The notes: generated by a model not told the origin, from the sequence alone. Positions 8,627 through 18,164 are shown, counted from the first letter of the stretch. The stretch: DNA of 64,000 nucleotides from Micromonospora sp. WMMD961 (GCF_029626145.1 NZ_JARUBJ010000002.1:1890501-1954500); one strand, 5' to 3'. Made by a program: numbers and translations.

Positions 8627-8821
8627 GCCACGTCCTCCCGTTGGGCGTGGGCGGGCTGGCCCCGGCCGCGTAGGGTGGCCGGCAGGAGCTGCCGGTGTTG
8701 TCGACCCCCGGTAAGGGTGCCTTCGCTGGCGTTCGACTGGGACGATGGAGACCGGCCGGTCGTGGTCGGCCCGTCCGACCCGACCGTGGTGGAGCGACGC
8801 GACTGAGGGGATACCGCGGAG

Positions 8822-9694
8822 ATGGCGAACCCGTTCGTCAAGGGTTGGAACTACCTGATGGCGCTCTTCGGTGCGAAGATCGACGAGCACGCCGACCCCA
8901 AGGTGCAGATCCAGCAGGCCATCGAGGATGCCCAGCGGCAGCACCAGGCGCTGGTCCAGCAGGCTGCCGCGGTGATCGGCAACCAGCGTCAGCTGGAGAT
9001 GAAGCTCTCCCGGCAGATGTCCGAGGTCGAGCGGTTGCAGGGCAACGCCCGCCAGGCACTGGTGCTGTCCGACCAGGCCCGGGCCAAGGGTGACGAGGCC
9101 GAGGCGGCGCGGTTCGAGCAGTCGGCACAGACTCTGGCCACCCAGTTGGTCTCCGCCGAGCAGGCCACCGAGGACCTGAAGACCCTGCACGACCAGGCGT
9201 TGGGTGCCGCAGCCCAGGCCCGGCGTGCGGTCGAGAACAACTCGATGATCCTCCAGCAGAAGCTCGCCGAGCGCACCAAACTGCTCAGCCAGCTGGAGCA
9301 GGCCAAGATGCAGGAGTCGGTGGCCCGTTCGCTGGAGTCGATGTCGTCGCTGACCGCGCCCACCAACACCCCGTCGCTGGACGAGGTGCGCGACCGCATC
9401 GAGCGGCGCTACGCCAACGCGATGGGTCGCGCCGAGCTGGCCGGCAACTCCGTCGAGGGTCGGATGTTGGAGATCCAGAAGGCCACCATCGACTCGGCGG
9501 GTTCGGCCCGACTGGAGCAGATCCGGTCGAGCATGGCGGGGGAGCAGCTCGGCGGGGCGTCACAGCGACCGGGCGTGCCGCAGGCCGACAACGCCGGCCC
9601 GGCGAGCGACCCGACGGCTGCCGCCCGGCTGGACGAGCTGCGCGCCAGCATGGCCCGCGAGCGGGGCACCGGCGACCCGACCGCCGCCGGCTGA
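8822..9694 (+). CDS. pspA: Phage shock protein A (PspA/IM30 family)
   Basis: A 290-residue peripheral membrane protein that binds stressed inner membrane and oligomerises. It starts MANPFVKGWNYLMALFGAKIDEHADPKVQ, an amphipathic helix followed by the family opening. A long coiled coil runs from about residue 25 to 215, rich in Glu, Gln and Ala, then a looser acidic/Pro tail with two copies of a short helix pattern (LEQIRSSMAGEQ and LDELRASMARER). GAGGGG lies 16 nt upstream of the ATG and GCGGAG directly before it. The 195-nt gap after clgR holds a CCGGCA-N5-TGCCGG inverted repeat (8679-8695) that could be a control site. Confidence 0.93.
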   Translation: MANPFVKGWNYLMALFGAKIDEHADPKVQIQQAIEDAQRQHQALVQQAAAVIGNQRQLEMKLSRQMSEVERLQGNARQALVLSDQARAKGDEAEAARFEQSAQTLATQLVSAEQATEDLKTLHDQALGAAAQARRAVENNSMILQQKLAERTKLLSQLEQAKMQESVARSLESMSSLTAPTNTPSLDEVRDRIERRYANAMGRAELAGNSVEGRMLEIQKATIDSAGSARLEQIRSSMAGEQLGGASQRPGVPQADNAGPASDPTAAARLDELRASMARERGTGDPTAAG

Positions 9695-9717
9695 ACGAGC
9701 GGACCGAGGGGGTCACG

Positions 9718-10503
9718 GTGGCGGACGAGCGGACGCGATACTTCCGCAGGCTTGGTCGGCTTCGCCGGTCCGCCCGGCGATGGAGTGTGCTGGCCGGTGG
9801 GCTCGGCGGCGCCGCCGCGGTGCTGACCCCGTACGCCGGCCTCGGTCTTCCCGATGCGGCCTGGGCGGGCGCCGCGGGCAGTGCGGTGGCGCTCGCCGCC
9901 TGGCGCTGGATCGACGTGCGGGCCCTGGCCGCCCAGCCGGCACCACCCGCGCTCGACCCGGCTGAGGCCGCGGCCCGGTCGCGGGCCCGGCTGGTCGCCG
10001 CCGTCGAGCGGCTGCCGGTCGGCCCGGGTGTGCTGGCCGAGGTCCGCCGGGTCCGCTCCCGGATCGCCCTGCGCGGCACCAGCGCGGGCGAGCAGTGGGC
10101 CCGTCTGGACCGGGCCGCCCTCACCCTGGCCGGGATGGCTCCCCGGCTGACCGGGCTGGCGGAGCCCGCGGTGCAGGAGGCCGCCGCCGCCGATGGTTCG
10201 CTGCGCGACCTCGCCGCACGGGTGGCCAGTGTCGAACGAGCGCTGCGGCTGGCCCCGGCCGACGCGCGGGCGCCGCTGGCCGAGGCGCACGCCGTGCTGA
10301 CCGCCCAACTGGAGGGCGGGGTCGCCGCCTACGAACGGTTGGTGGTCGCCGCCGCCGGCTACCTGGCCGAGGACGCCCGACCGGAGACCGCCCACCCGGC
10401 AGCCGACCGGCTCACCGAGGCGACCGACCTGCTGCACGGGGTTGCCGGGGCGCTCGCCGAGCTGCGCGCCGTCGGCACCCCGCTGCGCGCGCCCACCCGC
10501 TGA
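9718..10503 (+). CDS. PspM-like membrane protein of the clgR-pspA group
   Basis: A 261-residue protein with a basic N-terminus (YFRRLGRLRRSARRW), two adjacent hydrophobic segments (about residues 20-60) and a long Ala/Arg/Glu-rich helical C-terminal half. It starts with GTG 23 nt after pspA. By position and shape it matches the third gene of the mycobacterial clgR-pspA-rv2743c cluster (PspM), which anchors PspA to the membrane. Sequence similarity is not something I can measure here, so the assignment is by context. It converges on the large gene ending at 10522 with only 18 nt between them. Confidence 0.65.
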   Translation: MADERTRYFRRLGRLRRSARRWSVLAGGLGGAAAVLTPYAGLGLPDAAWAGAAGSAVALAAWRWIDVRALAAQPAPPALDPAEAAARSRARLVAAVERLPVGPGVLAEVRRVRSRIALRGTSAGEQWARLDRAALTLAGMAPRLTGLAEPAVQEAAAADGSLRDLAARVASVERALRLAPADARAPLAEAHAVLTAQLEGGVAAYERLVVAAAGYLAEDARPETAHPAADRLTEATDLLHGVAGALAELRAVGTPLRAPTR

Positions 10504-10521
10504 GCGGGCCGCGCCGGCCGG

Positions 10522-13500
10522 TCACGGTGGTGTCGTGACCAGGACCGGGCCGGTGTAGGGCGAGCTGCCCACGACGTTGAACGACCGGATCCGGTAGTGG
10601 TAGGTCACGCCCCGGGCCAGCCCGGTGTTGGTGAAACCTCGACCGGTCACGGTGAAGGTGGCGACCTCCTGGTCGAACGCCGGGTCCAGGGCCCGCTGCA
10701 CGATGAACCCGGAACCCTGGCCGGTGGGTGTGCCCGCCGCCCAGGCCAGGGTCACCGTCGCGGTGTCCGGGCCGGGCGCGCTGGCGGTGACGCTCACGCC
10801 GGTGGGGGTGCCCGGCGCGGGCGGGGTGGTCACCGTGGCGACCGTCGACCACGCGGAGGCGGCGCCCAGGTAGGTGGTCCGCACGCGGTAGTAGTACGTG
10901 GTGTCCGGTGCCACTGTGACGTCCAGGTGGTTGTCGCTGACCCCGATCGCCGTGGTGCCCGGACCGCTGGTGAACGTCGGGTTGGTCGCCCGCTGCACGT
11001 CGATGCCGGTGGCGAACGACCGGTTGGACCAGCGCAGCGCCACCCGGAGCGGCGCGGCCGGCGGGAGCGCCGCGACCAGGCCGCTGGGCGCGGCCAGGTG
11101 CACCGAGGCCGGTACCCCGTTGGACCAGGACGAGTAGCCGACGGCGTTCTCCGCCCGGATCCGGTAGTGGTAGGTCACGCCGGGGGTGACCGTCGCGTCC
11201 GTGTACCGGGTGGCGGCGGCCGCGACGGTGATCGTGGTGACCTCGCCGCCGAAGGTCGCGTCGGTGGCCCGTTGCAGCAGGTGGCTGGTGGCGGGTGGGC
11301 GTCCACCGTTGCTGGTCCAGGCCAGGGCGATCGCGGGCAGCGCGGTGGCCGAGCCGGACACCGGCGTGGCGGTGAGCCCGGTCGGTGCCTTCGGTGCCAC
11401 CCGCAGCACCAGTGGCCGGGTCATCCCCCCGTCGCGGTGGCCGGCGAGCTGGCTGTGCCAGCGGTACTCCCAGCCCAGGTTGACCAGTTGGTTGACCACC
11501 ATGGCGGGCCGCCCGTCCGCGGGGCTCACCGGGGTCGACCCGGTACGGGCCCCGGCCGGGCGACTTGGGTCGAGCAGTCGGACGCTGTCGCCCAGCTTGA
11601 ACGGCAGCACCGGGGCGACCGGGCGTAACGCCACCACGACGTCCTCCCGGGGGTTGACCCGGACGATGTCCTTCCAGCCCAACTCGGCGCCGTGCGGTGG
11701 CCGCAGTGTGCCGTCCCAGCCGACCCGGTTGACCACCTGCACGTCGCAGCCACCGAAGTGCAGCGGCTCGGTCTGCCGCACGGCGCCACTGATCCGCCAG
11801 AGTTGGGTGCCGTCGCCCGGCGCGCCCACCGGCACGGCGGGGTCGGTGGCGAACAGCACCTCGGTGACCGGGTCGGTGGGGCCCAGCGGCAGTGTCGTCG
11901 GGTTGAGTGGCCCGGCGTGCGGGTGCCCGACGCCGAGTCGGCCGGCCAGCCGGCCATGGTCCGGCTCGAACACCTGCTGGGCGGCCTTGACAGTTACCGG
12001 CAGGGTGACCGGGCCGGCACCGCCCGCCGGGGTGAACGTCACCGTGCTGGCGTGCACCGGCACCGTGGTCTCCGACCCGGTACGGGTGCCGAACGCCGCG
12101 TCGTAGGCCGGTTGCGGCACGATCGGTGGGCGCTGGCTGGCCGCGTACGCCAGGGGTAGCCGCTCGCGCAGCCGGTTCAGGTCGTACGGCGGCGCGGGTG
12201 CCCCGCTCACCCGGAACTGGAGCAGGGTGCGGGTGTTCGGGCCGTACCCCGGCTCGGTGCGAGGGGGGCCACCGTCGGCGGTGCGGTCCGCTGCGTCGGT
12301 GTGGTGGTCGTAGCGCGGGTCGTAGCCGGGCAGCGGCGCCGGCGCGTCGTTGTACAGGATCAGGGTGCTGCCCGGGGGGACGGCGGAGAAGTCGACGAGC
12401 ACGTCGGCCCGCTCGCCCGGGGCGAGCAGCAGGGTGTGCCCGTCGACGTTCAGCACGGTCGGGTCGAGCCGGTCGTACCGGTAGCCGATCGGTCGGTTCG
12501 GGAGCACCACAGGTGCGGGCAGCAGCCCGGCCTCGTTGCCGATCTGGACGAACTCGGGTCCGGCCGCCCGCGGGTCCGGCACCCCGCCGTCGCGTCCGTC
12601 GGTCGGCCAGCCCGGTGGCCGGTCCGCCGCCCGCACGGCTGGCACCATCGGCACCTCACCGCCGTCCGCGTCGGCGAGCGCGCCGTCGTCGGTCCACATC
12701 GCCGCGTCCGAGCGGGCGCGGTAGAGCTGGAGGTTCAGGTTGCGGTCCAGGCAGGCGTTGAGGATCCGGAACCGGTACGCGCGCGGTCGCACCTCCAGGT
12801 ACGGGTAGGCGACGCCGTTGACGAGCGGGGTGTCGCCGTACGCCTCGGGGACCGCGCTGGGGTGTGGCAGGTCGGGGCTCAGCGGTGGTTCGTCGGGCGC
12901 GTCGACCGGGTCGTGGTGGGGGTTCGCGGCCCAGCCGTCGGTGTGGACGCCGTCCGGGCTGGGGTTGTGCGACCAGGGGCCGTAGTCCCACCGGCCGGTC
13001 GGGTTGCGTCCGCCGGCGCGGTAGGGGTTCTGCCGTGGCTGGTAGACGTGTGGGTGCCAGAGGCTGCCCCGGGCACCCCAGCGTCCCCGGTCCCAGGTCG
13101 GGTCCTCGGCGGCGAGTTGGGTGTCGTCCGGCACGAACGTCTTGTCCTCGACCACCAGGGGTAGCTGGTCGCCCGGCAGCACCCCGTCGGCGACGAGCTG
13201 GTCTTCGGCGGGGTCGGTGAGCAGGTAGAGCGCGAGCTGACCGCCGTAGACGGTGAGCCGGGCCAGGCCGACGGTGTTGTCGTGCAACCACAGCAGCCGG
13301 CCGCTCTGGTCGTTCGGGTAGTAGAGCGTGGTGGCCCCCGCGCCCGGTGCCGGCATGTCCGGCACGTGGGTCACCCCCACCCCGGTCGGGTACGGGGTGA
13401 TCTCCCCGGCCGGAGTGATCCACTGCCCCGGGTTGCCGGCGCTGGTCCAGCCGGTCTGCGCCCCGGCCAGGTGCAGCACCGCCCGGTTCTGCGGGTACGG

Positions 13501-14139
13501 CGCCGGTCCGTCCAGTGGGCCGAGACCAGCACCGTCGATCGTGTCGTCCACCGGCAGGAACAGCTCGCCGGCCCGGCCGGTGGGGAGCTGGTTGATGAAC
13601 TTCACCCGGACCGGTCGGCCCCGGCGGGCGAGGATCATCGGGCCGAGGTGCCACGGCCGGTCGGGGGGTGCCACGGTGTTGTGGCCCGTCGCGTCGGTGC
13701 CCAGGTTGAGCTGCCGGTAGCCGCGCAGCCGGGTGGCCGGCAGGTCCCGGTGCAGCCGCTGCGCGTACTCCTGTAGGCCGATCTCGTAGTAGTCGCAGCC
13801 CGGATAGCTGATCGTGTCCGGCGCTGCCACCGGCAGCTGGCTGCCGAGGTCGGACCGGCCCTGCTGGCCCGGAACGGGCAACGGGTCGACGAACTTGCGC
13901 AGTCCGGTGCCGGGCACCACCCGCCCGCCGGGATCACGCCTCGGGCGGGGGCTGTGGGCGAAGTTGGGCACCGGACCGAAGCAGCGTGGCACCACGGCCG
14001 GGTCCAGGGTCGGCGCCGGCGCGGTCTCCTCGGCGCTACGCGCGGCCGGCACGGACGGCGTCCGGTCGGTGGCGGGGTCGCCGGTGTCGCGGGTCGTCCG
14101 CTCGAAGAAGGCGAAGCGGAGTCTGCGGAACATCGCCAT
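10522..14139 (-). CDS. Giant multicopper-oxidase-like protein with three fibronectin III domains and degraded copper motifs
   Basis: A 1205-residue protein. Residues about 90-910 follow the cupredoxin layout of CotA/MnxG-type multicopper oxidases (GQWITPAGE, GRWDYGPW, VNRVGWDG, APGERADVLVDF). Residues about 915-1205 are three fibronectin III repeats, each with a YHYRIR or YYYRVR strand. All four His-x-His copper motifs are altered. HLHG is HLAG (223-226), HDH is HDN (286-288), HFH is HFG (794-796) and HCH is HSQ (895-897); in each the second His is gone. No signal peptide or Tat motif is obvious. ATG 14139 has GGGGAGAG 2 nt before it; ATG 14133 is an alternative. It is probably not a normal laccase and may be structural, for example on spores or the surface. 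Confidence 0.8.
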   Translation of the reverse strand: MAMFRRLRFAFFERTTRDTGDPATDRTPSVPAARSAEETAPAPTLDPAVVPRCFGPVPNFAHSPRPRRDPGGRVVPGTGLRKFVDPLPVPGQQGRSDLGSQLPVAAPDTISYPGCDYYEIGLQEYAQRLHRDLPATRLRGYRQLNLGTDATGHNTVAPPDRPWHLGPMILARRGRPVRVKFINQLPTGRAGELFLPVDDTIDGAGLGPLDGPAPYPQNRAVLHLAGAQTGWTSAGNPGQWITPAGEITPYPTGVGVTHVPDMPAPGAGATTLYYPNDQSGRLLWLHDNTVGLARLTVYGGQLALYLLTDPAEDQLVADGVLPGDQLPLVVEDKTFVPDDTQLAAEDPTWDRGRWGARGSLWHPHVYQPRQNPYRAGGRNPTGRWDYGPWSHNPSPDGVHTDGWAANPHHDPVDAPDEPPLSPDLPHPSAVPEAYGDTPLVNGVAYPYLEVRPRAYRFRILNACLDRNLNLQLYRARSDAAMWTDDGALADADGGEVPMVPAVRAADRPPGWPTDGRDGGVPDPRAAGPEFVQIGNEAGLLPAPVVLPNRPIGYRYDRLDPTVLNVDGHTLLLAPGERADVLVDFSAVPPGSTLILYNDAPAPLPGYDPRYDHHTDAADRTADGGPPRTEPGYGPNTRTLLQFRVSGAPAPPYDLNRLRERLPLAYAASQRPPIVPQPAYDAAFGTRTGSETTVPVHASTVTFTPAGGAGPVTLPVTVKAAQQVFEPDHGRLAGRLGVGHPHAGPLNPTTLPLGPTDPVTEVLFATDPAVPVGAPGDGTQLWRISGAVRQTEPLHFGGCDVQVVNRVGWDGTLRPPHGAELGWKDIVRVNPREDVVVALRPVAPVLPFKLGDSVRLLDPSRPAGARTGSTPVSPADGRPAMVVNQLVNLGWEYRWHSQLAGHRDGGMTRPLVLRVAPKAPTGLTATPVSGSATALPAIALAWTSNGGRPPATSHLLQRATDATFGGEVTTITVAAAATRYTDATVTPGVTYHYRIRAENAVGYSSWSNGVPASVHLAAPSGLVAALPPAAPLRVALRWSNRSFATGIDVQRATNPTFTSGPGTTAIGVSDNHLDVTVAPDTTYYYRVRTTYLGAASAWSTVATVTTPPAPGTPTGVSVTASAPGPDTATVTLAWAAGTPTGQGSGFIVQRALDPAFDQEVATFTVTGRGFTNTGLARGVTYHYRIRSFNVVGSSPYTGPVLVTTPP

Positions 14140-14294
14140 GACTCTCCCCGGGGTCGGGGCACGTGGTCCGCCACCCCGACGGGGCGGACCTCGGCACTCT
14201 GCTGACGGTCGGTGAGGGTTCAACCGCAGCATGCGACTCCGGCGGCCGGATAGGAATTACCCAATCGTCCGTTTCTGGGAGAACCTGGCGCTGG

Positions 14295-15104
14295 TCAGCT
14301 CGGTGTAGGCGGGCCGGAGCGTTCGGGCTGGCAGACCGGGCACCAGTAGGTGACCCGTTCGCCCAACTCCTCCTTGCGGATCGCCGTGCCGCAGCGACGG
14401 CAGGGTTGGGCGCGGCGGCCGTAGACGTAGCTGGTCTGCCCCCGGTGCAGCGAGCCGGTGCTGCTCTGCGTCCACCGGCCGCGGTTGGCGGCGAGCAGCC
14501 GCTGCGCCAGGGTCACCAGGCCGGGCAGGTCCGGCACCGCGTCGACCGGCGTCCACGGTGAGACACCCCGTAGGAACAGCACCTCACACTTGTAGAGATT
14601 GCCCACCCCGGCCAGGTTGCGCTGGTCGAGCAGCGCCTCCCCGATGGGCTGCTCCGGGTGGTCGGCGAGTCGGCGGACCGCCTCGGCCGGATCCCAGTCC
14701 GGGCCGAGCAGGTCCGGGCCGAGGTGGCCGACCAGCCGGTCCTCCTCGGCGGTCGGCACCAGGGCCATCTCGTGCAGGTGGTAGCCGACCGCGACGGCGC
14801 CGGGGCTGCGCAGCACCACCCGGATCAGGTGTGCGGGCCGCCCGTTCCAGCGTTCCCCCGGTGCGTACGCCCGCCAGGCGCCGTCCATCCGCAGGTGCGA
14901 GTGCAGGGTCCAGGGAGCTTCGTCGGGGGCGCCGAGGCGCAGCAGCAGGTGCTTGCCCCGGCTGACCGACTCGCGCACGGTCCAGCCGCTGAGGTCGACG
15001 GTCGCGAGCTGCGGCACGCGGAAGTCACTGCTGGTGATCCGCGTGCCGGCGAGCGCGCGGTGCAGCACGCGGGCGGTGTTCCAGACGGTGTCTCCTTCGG
15101 GCAC
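14295..15104 (-). CDS. nei: Nei/Nei2-type DNA glycosylase (Fpg/Nei family)
   Basis: A 269-residue base-excision enzyme that removes oxidised pyrimidines and cuts the strand. Mature Pro2 and Glu3 in MPEGDTVW are the catalytic residues. VSRGKHLLLRL, HLRMDGAWR and LLDQRNLAGVGNLYKCE are the lysine, insertion and H2TH blocks. The C-terminal zinc finger is CRRCGT-x16-CPVC. MPEGDTVW is the Nei2-like variant of actinobacteria. The start is a GTG with GGGAGGA 9 nt upstream. It lies on the same strand as the multicopper-like gene but 155 nt upstream, without clear functional linkage. Confidence 0.92.
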   Translation of the reverse strand: MPEGDTVWNTARVLHRALAGTRITSSDFRVPQLATVDLSGWTVRESVSRGKHLLLRLGAPDEAPWTLHSHLRMDGAWRAYAPGERWNGRPAHLIRVVLRSPGAVAVGYHLHEMALVPTAEEDRLVGHLGPDLLGPDWDPAEAVRRLADHPEQPIGEALLDQRNLAGVGNLYKCEVLFLRGVSPWTPVDAVPDLPGLVTLAQRLLAANRGRWTQSSTGSLHRGQTSYVYGRRAQPCRRCGTAIRKEELGERVTYWCPVCQPERSGPPTPS

Positions 15105-15213
15105 CCTGCCATCCTCCCTCTTTCGAGCAGAATTCGCATGTGTCGCTATTTGTACTCAGGTTCCTCATGATCTCCCGACATGCGAGGGTCAAGGGGTTCT
15201 GAGGAGAATGCCC

Positions 15214-16476
15214 ATGACGCGACCTCGTCGTCGTATCCCGTCCGCCACCCTCGTCGCCATGTCCTCCCTCCTGCTCACCGCCGCGCTCCTACCCACCGTC
15301 GGCGGCGTCGCCGATGCCGCGACCGGCGGTTCCCTCGTCCTCGCCGCTGCCGCCCCAAGCGGGGAACGGTGGGACGCCGACCTCTCCGTCGTGGACCGCG
15401 ACGACGTGAACGTCCGACGCACCGCCGGCGGGCTGCGGCTGCGCGAAGCCCGGGCTACCGGGCACCGCGCGCGAAGCCCGCACAGCGCCGTCGCCGAGGG
15501 GATGCTGCTGACCACCTCCCGCACCCTGGCCCGGCCGGCCACCCGGGTCCGCGCCGAGATCAGCGCGTCGGTCCCCACCGGCGCGACAGTGGAGGCGCAG
15601 GTCCGCGGCTGGCGGACCCTCGGCTGGACGGAATGGCAGGCCGCCACCGCCGGCGCGGTCTTCGACCGGCCGGTCACCCGGGTACAGACCCGGGTGGTGC
15701 TCACCGCGCCCAACGGTGGGGCCACCGCGACGGTACGCGCCGTGCGGCTCACCGCCGACGCCACCGCCGCCGTGTCCGCCGCCACCCCCGGCCGCACCTA
15801 CCGGGTGTACGCCACCCGCATCGGGTTGGTCGGCGAGGTGACCGCCAACGGCCGTATCGTGCAACCCCGGGACCACTTCGTGGCGCTGCCGTCGCGCCGT
15901 GGGCTGTCCCCGCTCAACACCGGCGACTACACCGTGCGGGTCTGCACCACCAACGGCGCCCGCTGCGAGTACGCACCGGTCTGGGACGTCGGGCCGTGGA
16001 ACACCCGGGACGACTACTGGAACCCGTCATCGGTGCGGGAGAACTGGAAGAACCTGCCGCAGGGCCGGCCCGAGGCGCAGGCCGCGTACCAGTCGGGTTA
16101 CAACGGAGGGCGGGACCAGTTCGGGCGTACCGTGCTCAACCCGGCCGGCATCGACCTGGCCGACGGCACGTTCTGGGACGGCCTCCGGCTGACCACCAAC
16201 GCCTGGGTGGACGTCGCCTACCTGTGGACCGGCGGCGGGCCGCGCGGCGTGGTCGGTGACGGCCCGCTCAACATCCGCTCCGGGGCCAGCACGTCGTACG
16301 CCGTGCGGGGTCTCGCCGCCCGGCTGGCCCACGTGCCGATCCAGTGCTACGTCACCGGTCAGTCGGTGGCCGGCCCCTACCGCACCACCACCCGCTGGAA
16401 CCGCCTGGCGACCGGCCAGTACGTCAGCCACGCCTACATCTCGAGCGTGTACGGCGGCAGCGTGCCGGTCTGCTGA
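15214..16476 (+). CDS. Secreted protein with C-terminal SH3-like domain
   Basis: A 420-residue exported protein. The signal peptide is basic (MTRPRRR), then hydrophobic with MSSLLLTAALLPTVGGVADA before a likely cleavage near residue 37. A beta-rich middle region follows, then WDVGPWNTRDDYWNPSSVR near residue 260, a segment I associate with actinobacterial secreted peptidase-associated proteins. The SH3-like end (LNIRSGASTSYAVRGLAA) terminates in Cys. The ATG at 15214 is chosen over ATG 15208 because GAGGAG (15201-15206) is 7 nt from the former and 1 nt from the latter. The function is unknown; cell-wall binding is suggested by the SH3-like domain. Confidence 0.75.
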   Translation: MTRPRRRIPSATLVAMSSLLLTAALLPTVGGVADAATGGSLVLAAAAPSGERWDADLSVVDRDDVNVRRTAGGLRLREARATGHRARSPHSAVAEGMLLTTSRTLARPATRVRAEISASVPTGATVEAQVRGWRTLGWTEWQAATAGAVFDRPVTRVQTRVVLTAPNGGATATVRAVRLTADATAAVSAATPGRTYRVYATRIGLVGEVTANGRIVQPRDHFVALPSRRGLSPLNTGDYTVRVCTTNGARCEYAPVWDVGPWNTRDDYWNPSSVRENWKNLPQGRPEAQAAYQSGYNGGRDQFGRTVLNPAGIDLADGTFWDGLRLTTNAWVDVAYLWTGGGPRGVVGDGPLNIRSGASTSYAVRGLAARLAHVPIQCYVTGQSVAGPYRTTTRWNRLATGQYVSHAYISSVYGGSVPVC

Positions 16477-16498
16477 CCCGTGCCCGCCGGGCGCTGCG

Positions 16499-16741
16499 TC
16501 AGGGGCGCTCGTCGGGGCGGGCCTGCCGCACCATGTCCTGGTAGCGCGGGTGGCTGGCACCGTAGACGGCGTAGTTGAGTCGGGCGTGCGAGAGGCTCAG
16601 GTCGCCGTTGGGGCCACCCCGGACGGCGTCGGCGTCGGCGTCGGTCTGGCCGTCGTCGGTCCAGAAACAGACCGGACAGGTCCCCCCGCCGGTCCGTGAC
16701 GCGCAGCAGGGACAACCCACGGGAACCACGTGTTCACCCAC
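16499..16741 (-). CDS. Cysteine-rich CPCC-family protein
   Basis: An 80-residue protein. VGCPCCASRTGGGTCPVCFW and the following TDDGQ are the diagnostic start of the CPCC family, a small zinc-ribbon-like module, followed by LSLSHARLNYAVYGASHPRY. The biochemical role is not established. GTG 16741 is the best start in the frame but lacks a good ribosome site. It begins 25 nt after the SAM hydrolase stop on the same strand, so it is probably co-transcribed. The shorter GTG starts a few codons later would also keep all Cys residues. Confidence 0.65.
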   Translation of the reverse strand: MGEHVVPVGCPCCASRTGGGTCPVCFWTDDGQTDADADAVRGGPNGDLSLSHARLNYAVYGASHPRYQDMVRQARPDERP

Positions 16742-16766
16742 CGGGGCAGCATTCCACAGTCGAATA

Positions 16767-17567
16767 TCAGCGGGAAACCCGCAGGACGTCACCCGGGGCC
16801 ACCCGGAGGACGTCCACCGCGCGCCCGCCGTTGACCGCGACCGCGACCAGGTCGGCCGAGTCGACGTACACCACCAGACCGTCCGCCGGGGCGTCGCCGA
16901 AGGTCCGGCCCCGCACGGCAGGTCGGGCCGGCCCCGCACCGGGCGGCCCGACCCGCAGTGCCGCCGGAAGCGGATCGAGCACGCGCGCTGGTGCGGCCAA
17001 CTGGACGTTGCCGAAATGGTCCACTGTCACCACCTCGGCGGTGAAGCCCTCGTCGTCCACGGTCAGCCTCGGCGTCGGCAGGCGGACCAGGTCCGTCGGG
17101 TCGACCGGCGGCCCCGCCTCGGCCAGCGGGGCGCCGAGTGCCAGCCGGGCCGCCACCGGCGCGAAGACGTCCCGCCCGTGGAACGTGCTGGACACCCGAT
17201 CGGCCAGCCAGCGCGGCTCGACCAGCTGCACCGCGGCGCTCACCCCGCCGAGCGCGGCGGCGGCGTCCGGCAGCAGGCCGTTGTCCGGGCCGACCAGCAG
17301 CCCGCCCGGGGTGGCCAGCGCAACTCCCCGGCGGGCGGTGCCCACCCCGGGATCGACCACCGCCACGTGCACACCCACCGGCAGGTACGGCACCGTCTGC
17401 GCCAGCACCGCCGCGCCTCGCCGGACGTCCGCCGGTGGCACCAGGTGGGTCACGTCGATGACCCGGGCCGTCGGCGCGATCCGGGCGATCACCCCGTGGC
17501 AGGCGGCCACGAAACCGTCGCCGAGGCCGTAGTCGGTGGTCAGCGAGATCCAGGGCGTGACGGACAT
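16767..17567 (-). CDS. SAM hydrolase / SAM-dependent halogenase-fold protein (DUF62)
   Basis: A 266-residue enzyme of the S-adenosyl-L-methionine hydroxide adenosyltransferase family, which cleaves SAM to adenosine and methionine. The opening ISLTTDYGLGDGFVAACHGV, the AVVDPGVGTARRGVAL block and LLVGPDNGLL are typical. The C-terminal domain contains VVTVDHFGNVQL. Fluorinase and chlorinase enzymes share this fold but carry an extra loop that is not obvious here, so hydrolase is the simple reading. It lies upstream of the CPCC gene. Confidence 0.9.
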   Translation of the reverse strand: MSVTPWISLTTDYGLGDGFVAACHGVIARIAPTARVIDVTHLVPPADVRRGAAVLAQTVPYLPVGVHVAVVDPGVGTARRGVALATPGGLLVGPDNGLLPDAAAALGGVSAAVQLVEPRWLADRVSSTFHGRDVFAPVAARLALGAPLAEAGPPVDPTDLVRLPTPRLTVDDEGFTAEVVTVDHFGNVQLAAPARVLDPLPAALRVGPPGAGPARPAVRGRTFGDAPADGLVVYVDSADLVAVAVNGGRAVDVLRVAPGDVLRVSR

Positions 17568-17666
17568 GCCCGCAGGCTAACCCGAGGATCGAACCGCACG
17601 GAGGTACGCGGAAGCATCGGAGAGCACGACGCCCGGAACGGGCCGCATCGCCCGAGGCGACAGGCA

Positions 17667-18164
17667 CTAACCCCCGGCCGCGGTGCGTCGTTCCAGGACG
17701 AGTTCGTCGTGCAGCGGAATGCCGTCCTCGCCCACGAGGGGGATCTCCGGCTTGAGTTGGCGGGCGCGGTCCACCGCCCCCCGGTCCACGTGCACCAACC
17801 GCATACCGCGCCGTTGGTAGAAGCGCAGCGCCCGCAGGTTGTCGTTCGAGGTGATCAACCACACCCGGGCGAGGCCCGCCTCGGCGGCGATCGACGTCGC
17901 CGCCGCCAACAGGGCCGTACCGGCACCGGCGCCCGGCACGGCCGCGACGAGGCTGATGACCTCCAGGCCGTCCCCGTCGACGTGGTAGGTCAACGCGCCG
18001 GCCACTGCCGCGTCGCCGTCGACCGCGACCAGAGTCGGCAGGGTACGCACGTCATGCCGGGTGTCGTGGGCGACCACATACGGGCCACCCCACTCGCGTT
18101 CGTGCAACGCCTCGACCGCCGCCCGCTCGGCGGCTCGCGCCGGCCGTACCTCCAACCCGTCCAC
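17667..18164 (-). CDS. GNAT-family N-acetyltransferase
   Basis: A 165-residue acetyltransferase. LVAAVPGAGAGTALLAAA (residues about 75-95) is the acetyl-CoA pyrophosphate loop, and VWLITSNDNLRALRFYQRRG is the classical motif B. The substrate is unknown. The start is GTG 18164, preceded by GGAAGG; the longer upstream extension is Arg/Pro-rich and looks like read-through. It is divergent from the lipoprotein gene at 18311. Confidence 0.85.
   Translation of the reverse strand: MDGLEVRPARAAERAAVEALHEREWGGPYVVAHDTRHDVRTLPTLVAVDGDAAVAGALTYHVDGDGLEVISLVAAVPGAGAGTALLAAATSIAAEAGLARVWLITSNDNLRALRFYQRRGMRLVHVDRGAVDRARQLKPEIPLVGEDGIPLHDELVLERRTAAGG

Noticed and set aside
8627..8821. Small ORF between clgR and pspA
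   Set aside because: Open frames here lack start signals and run on in the wrong frame under pspA; the region is better read as the pspA promoter.
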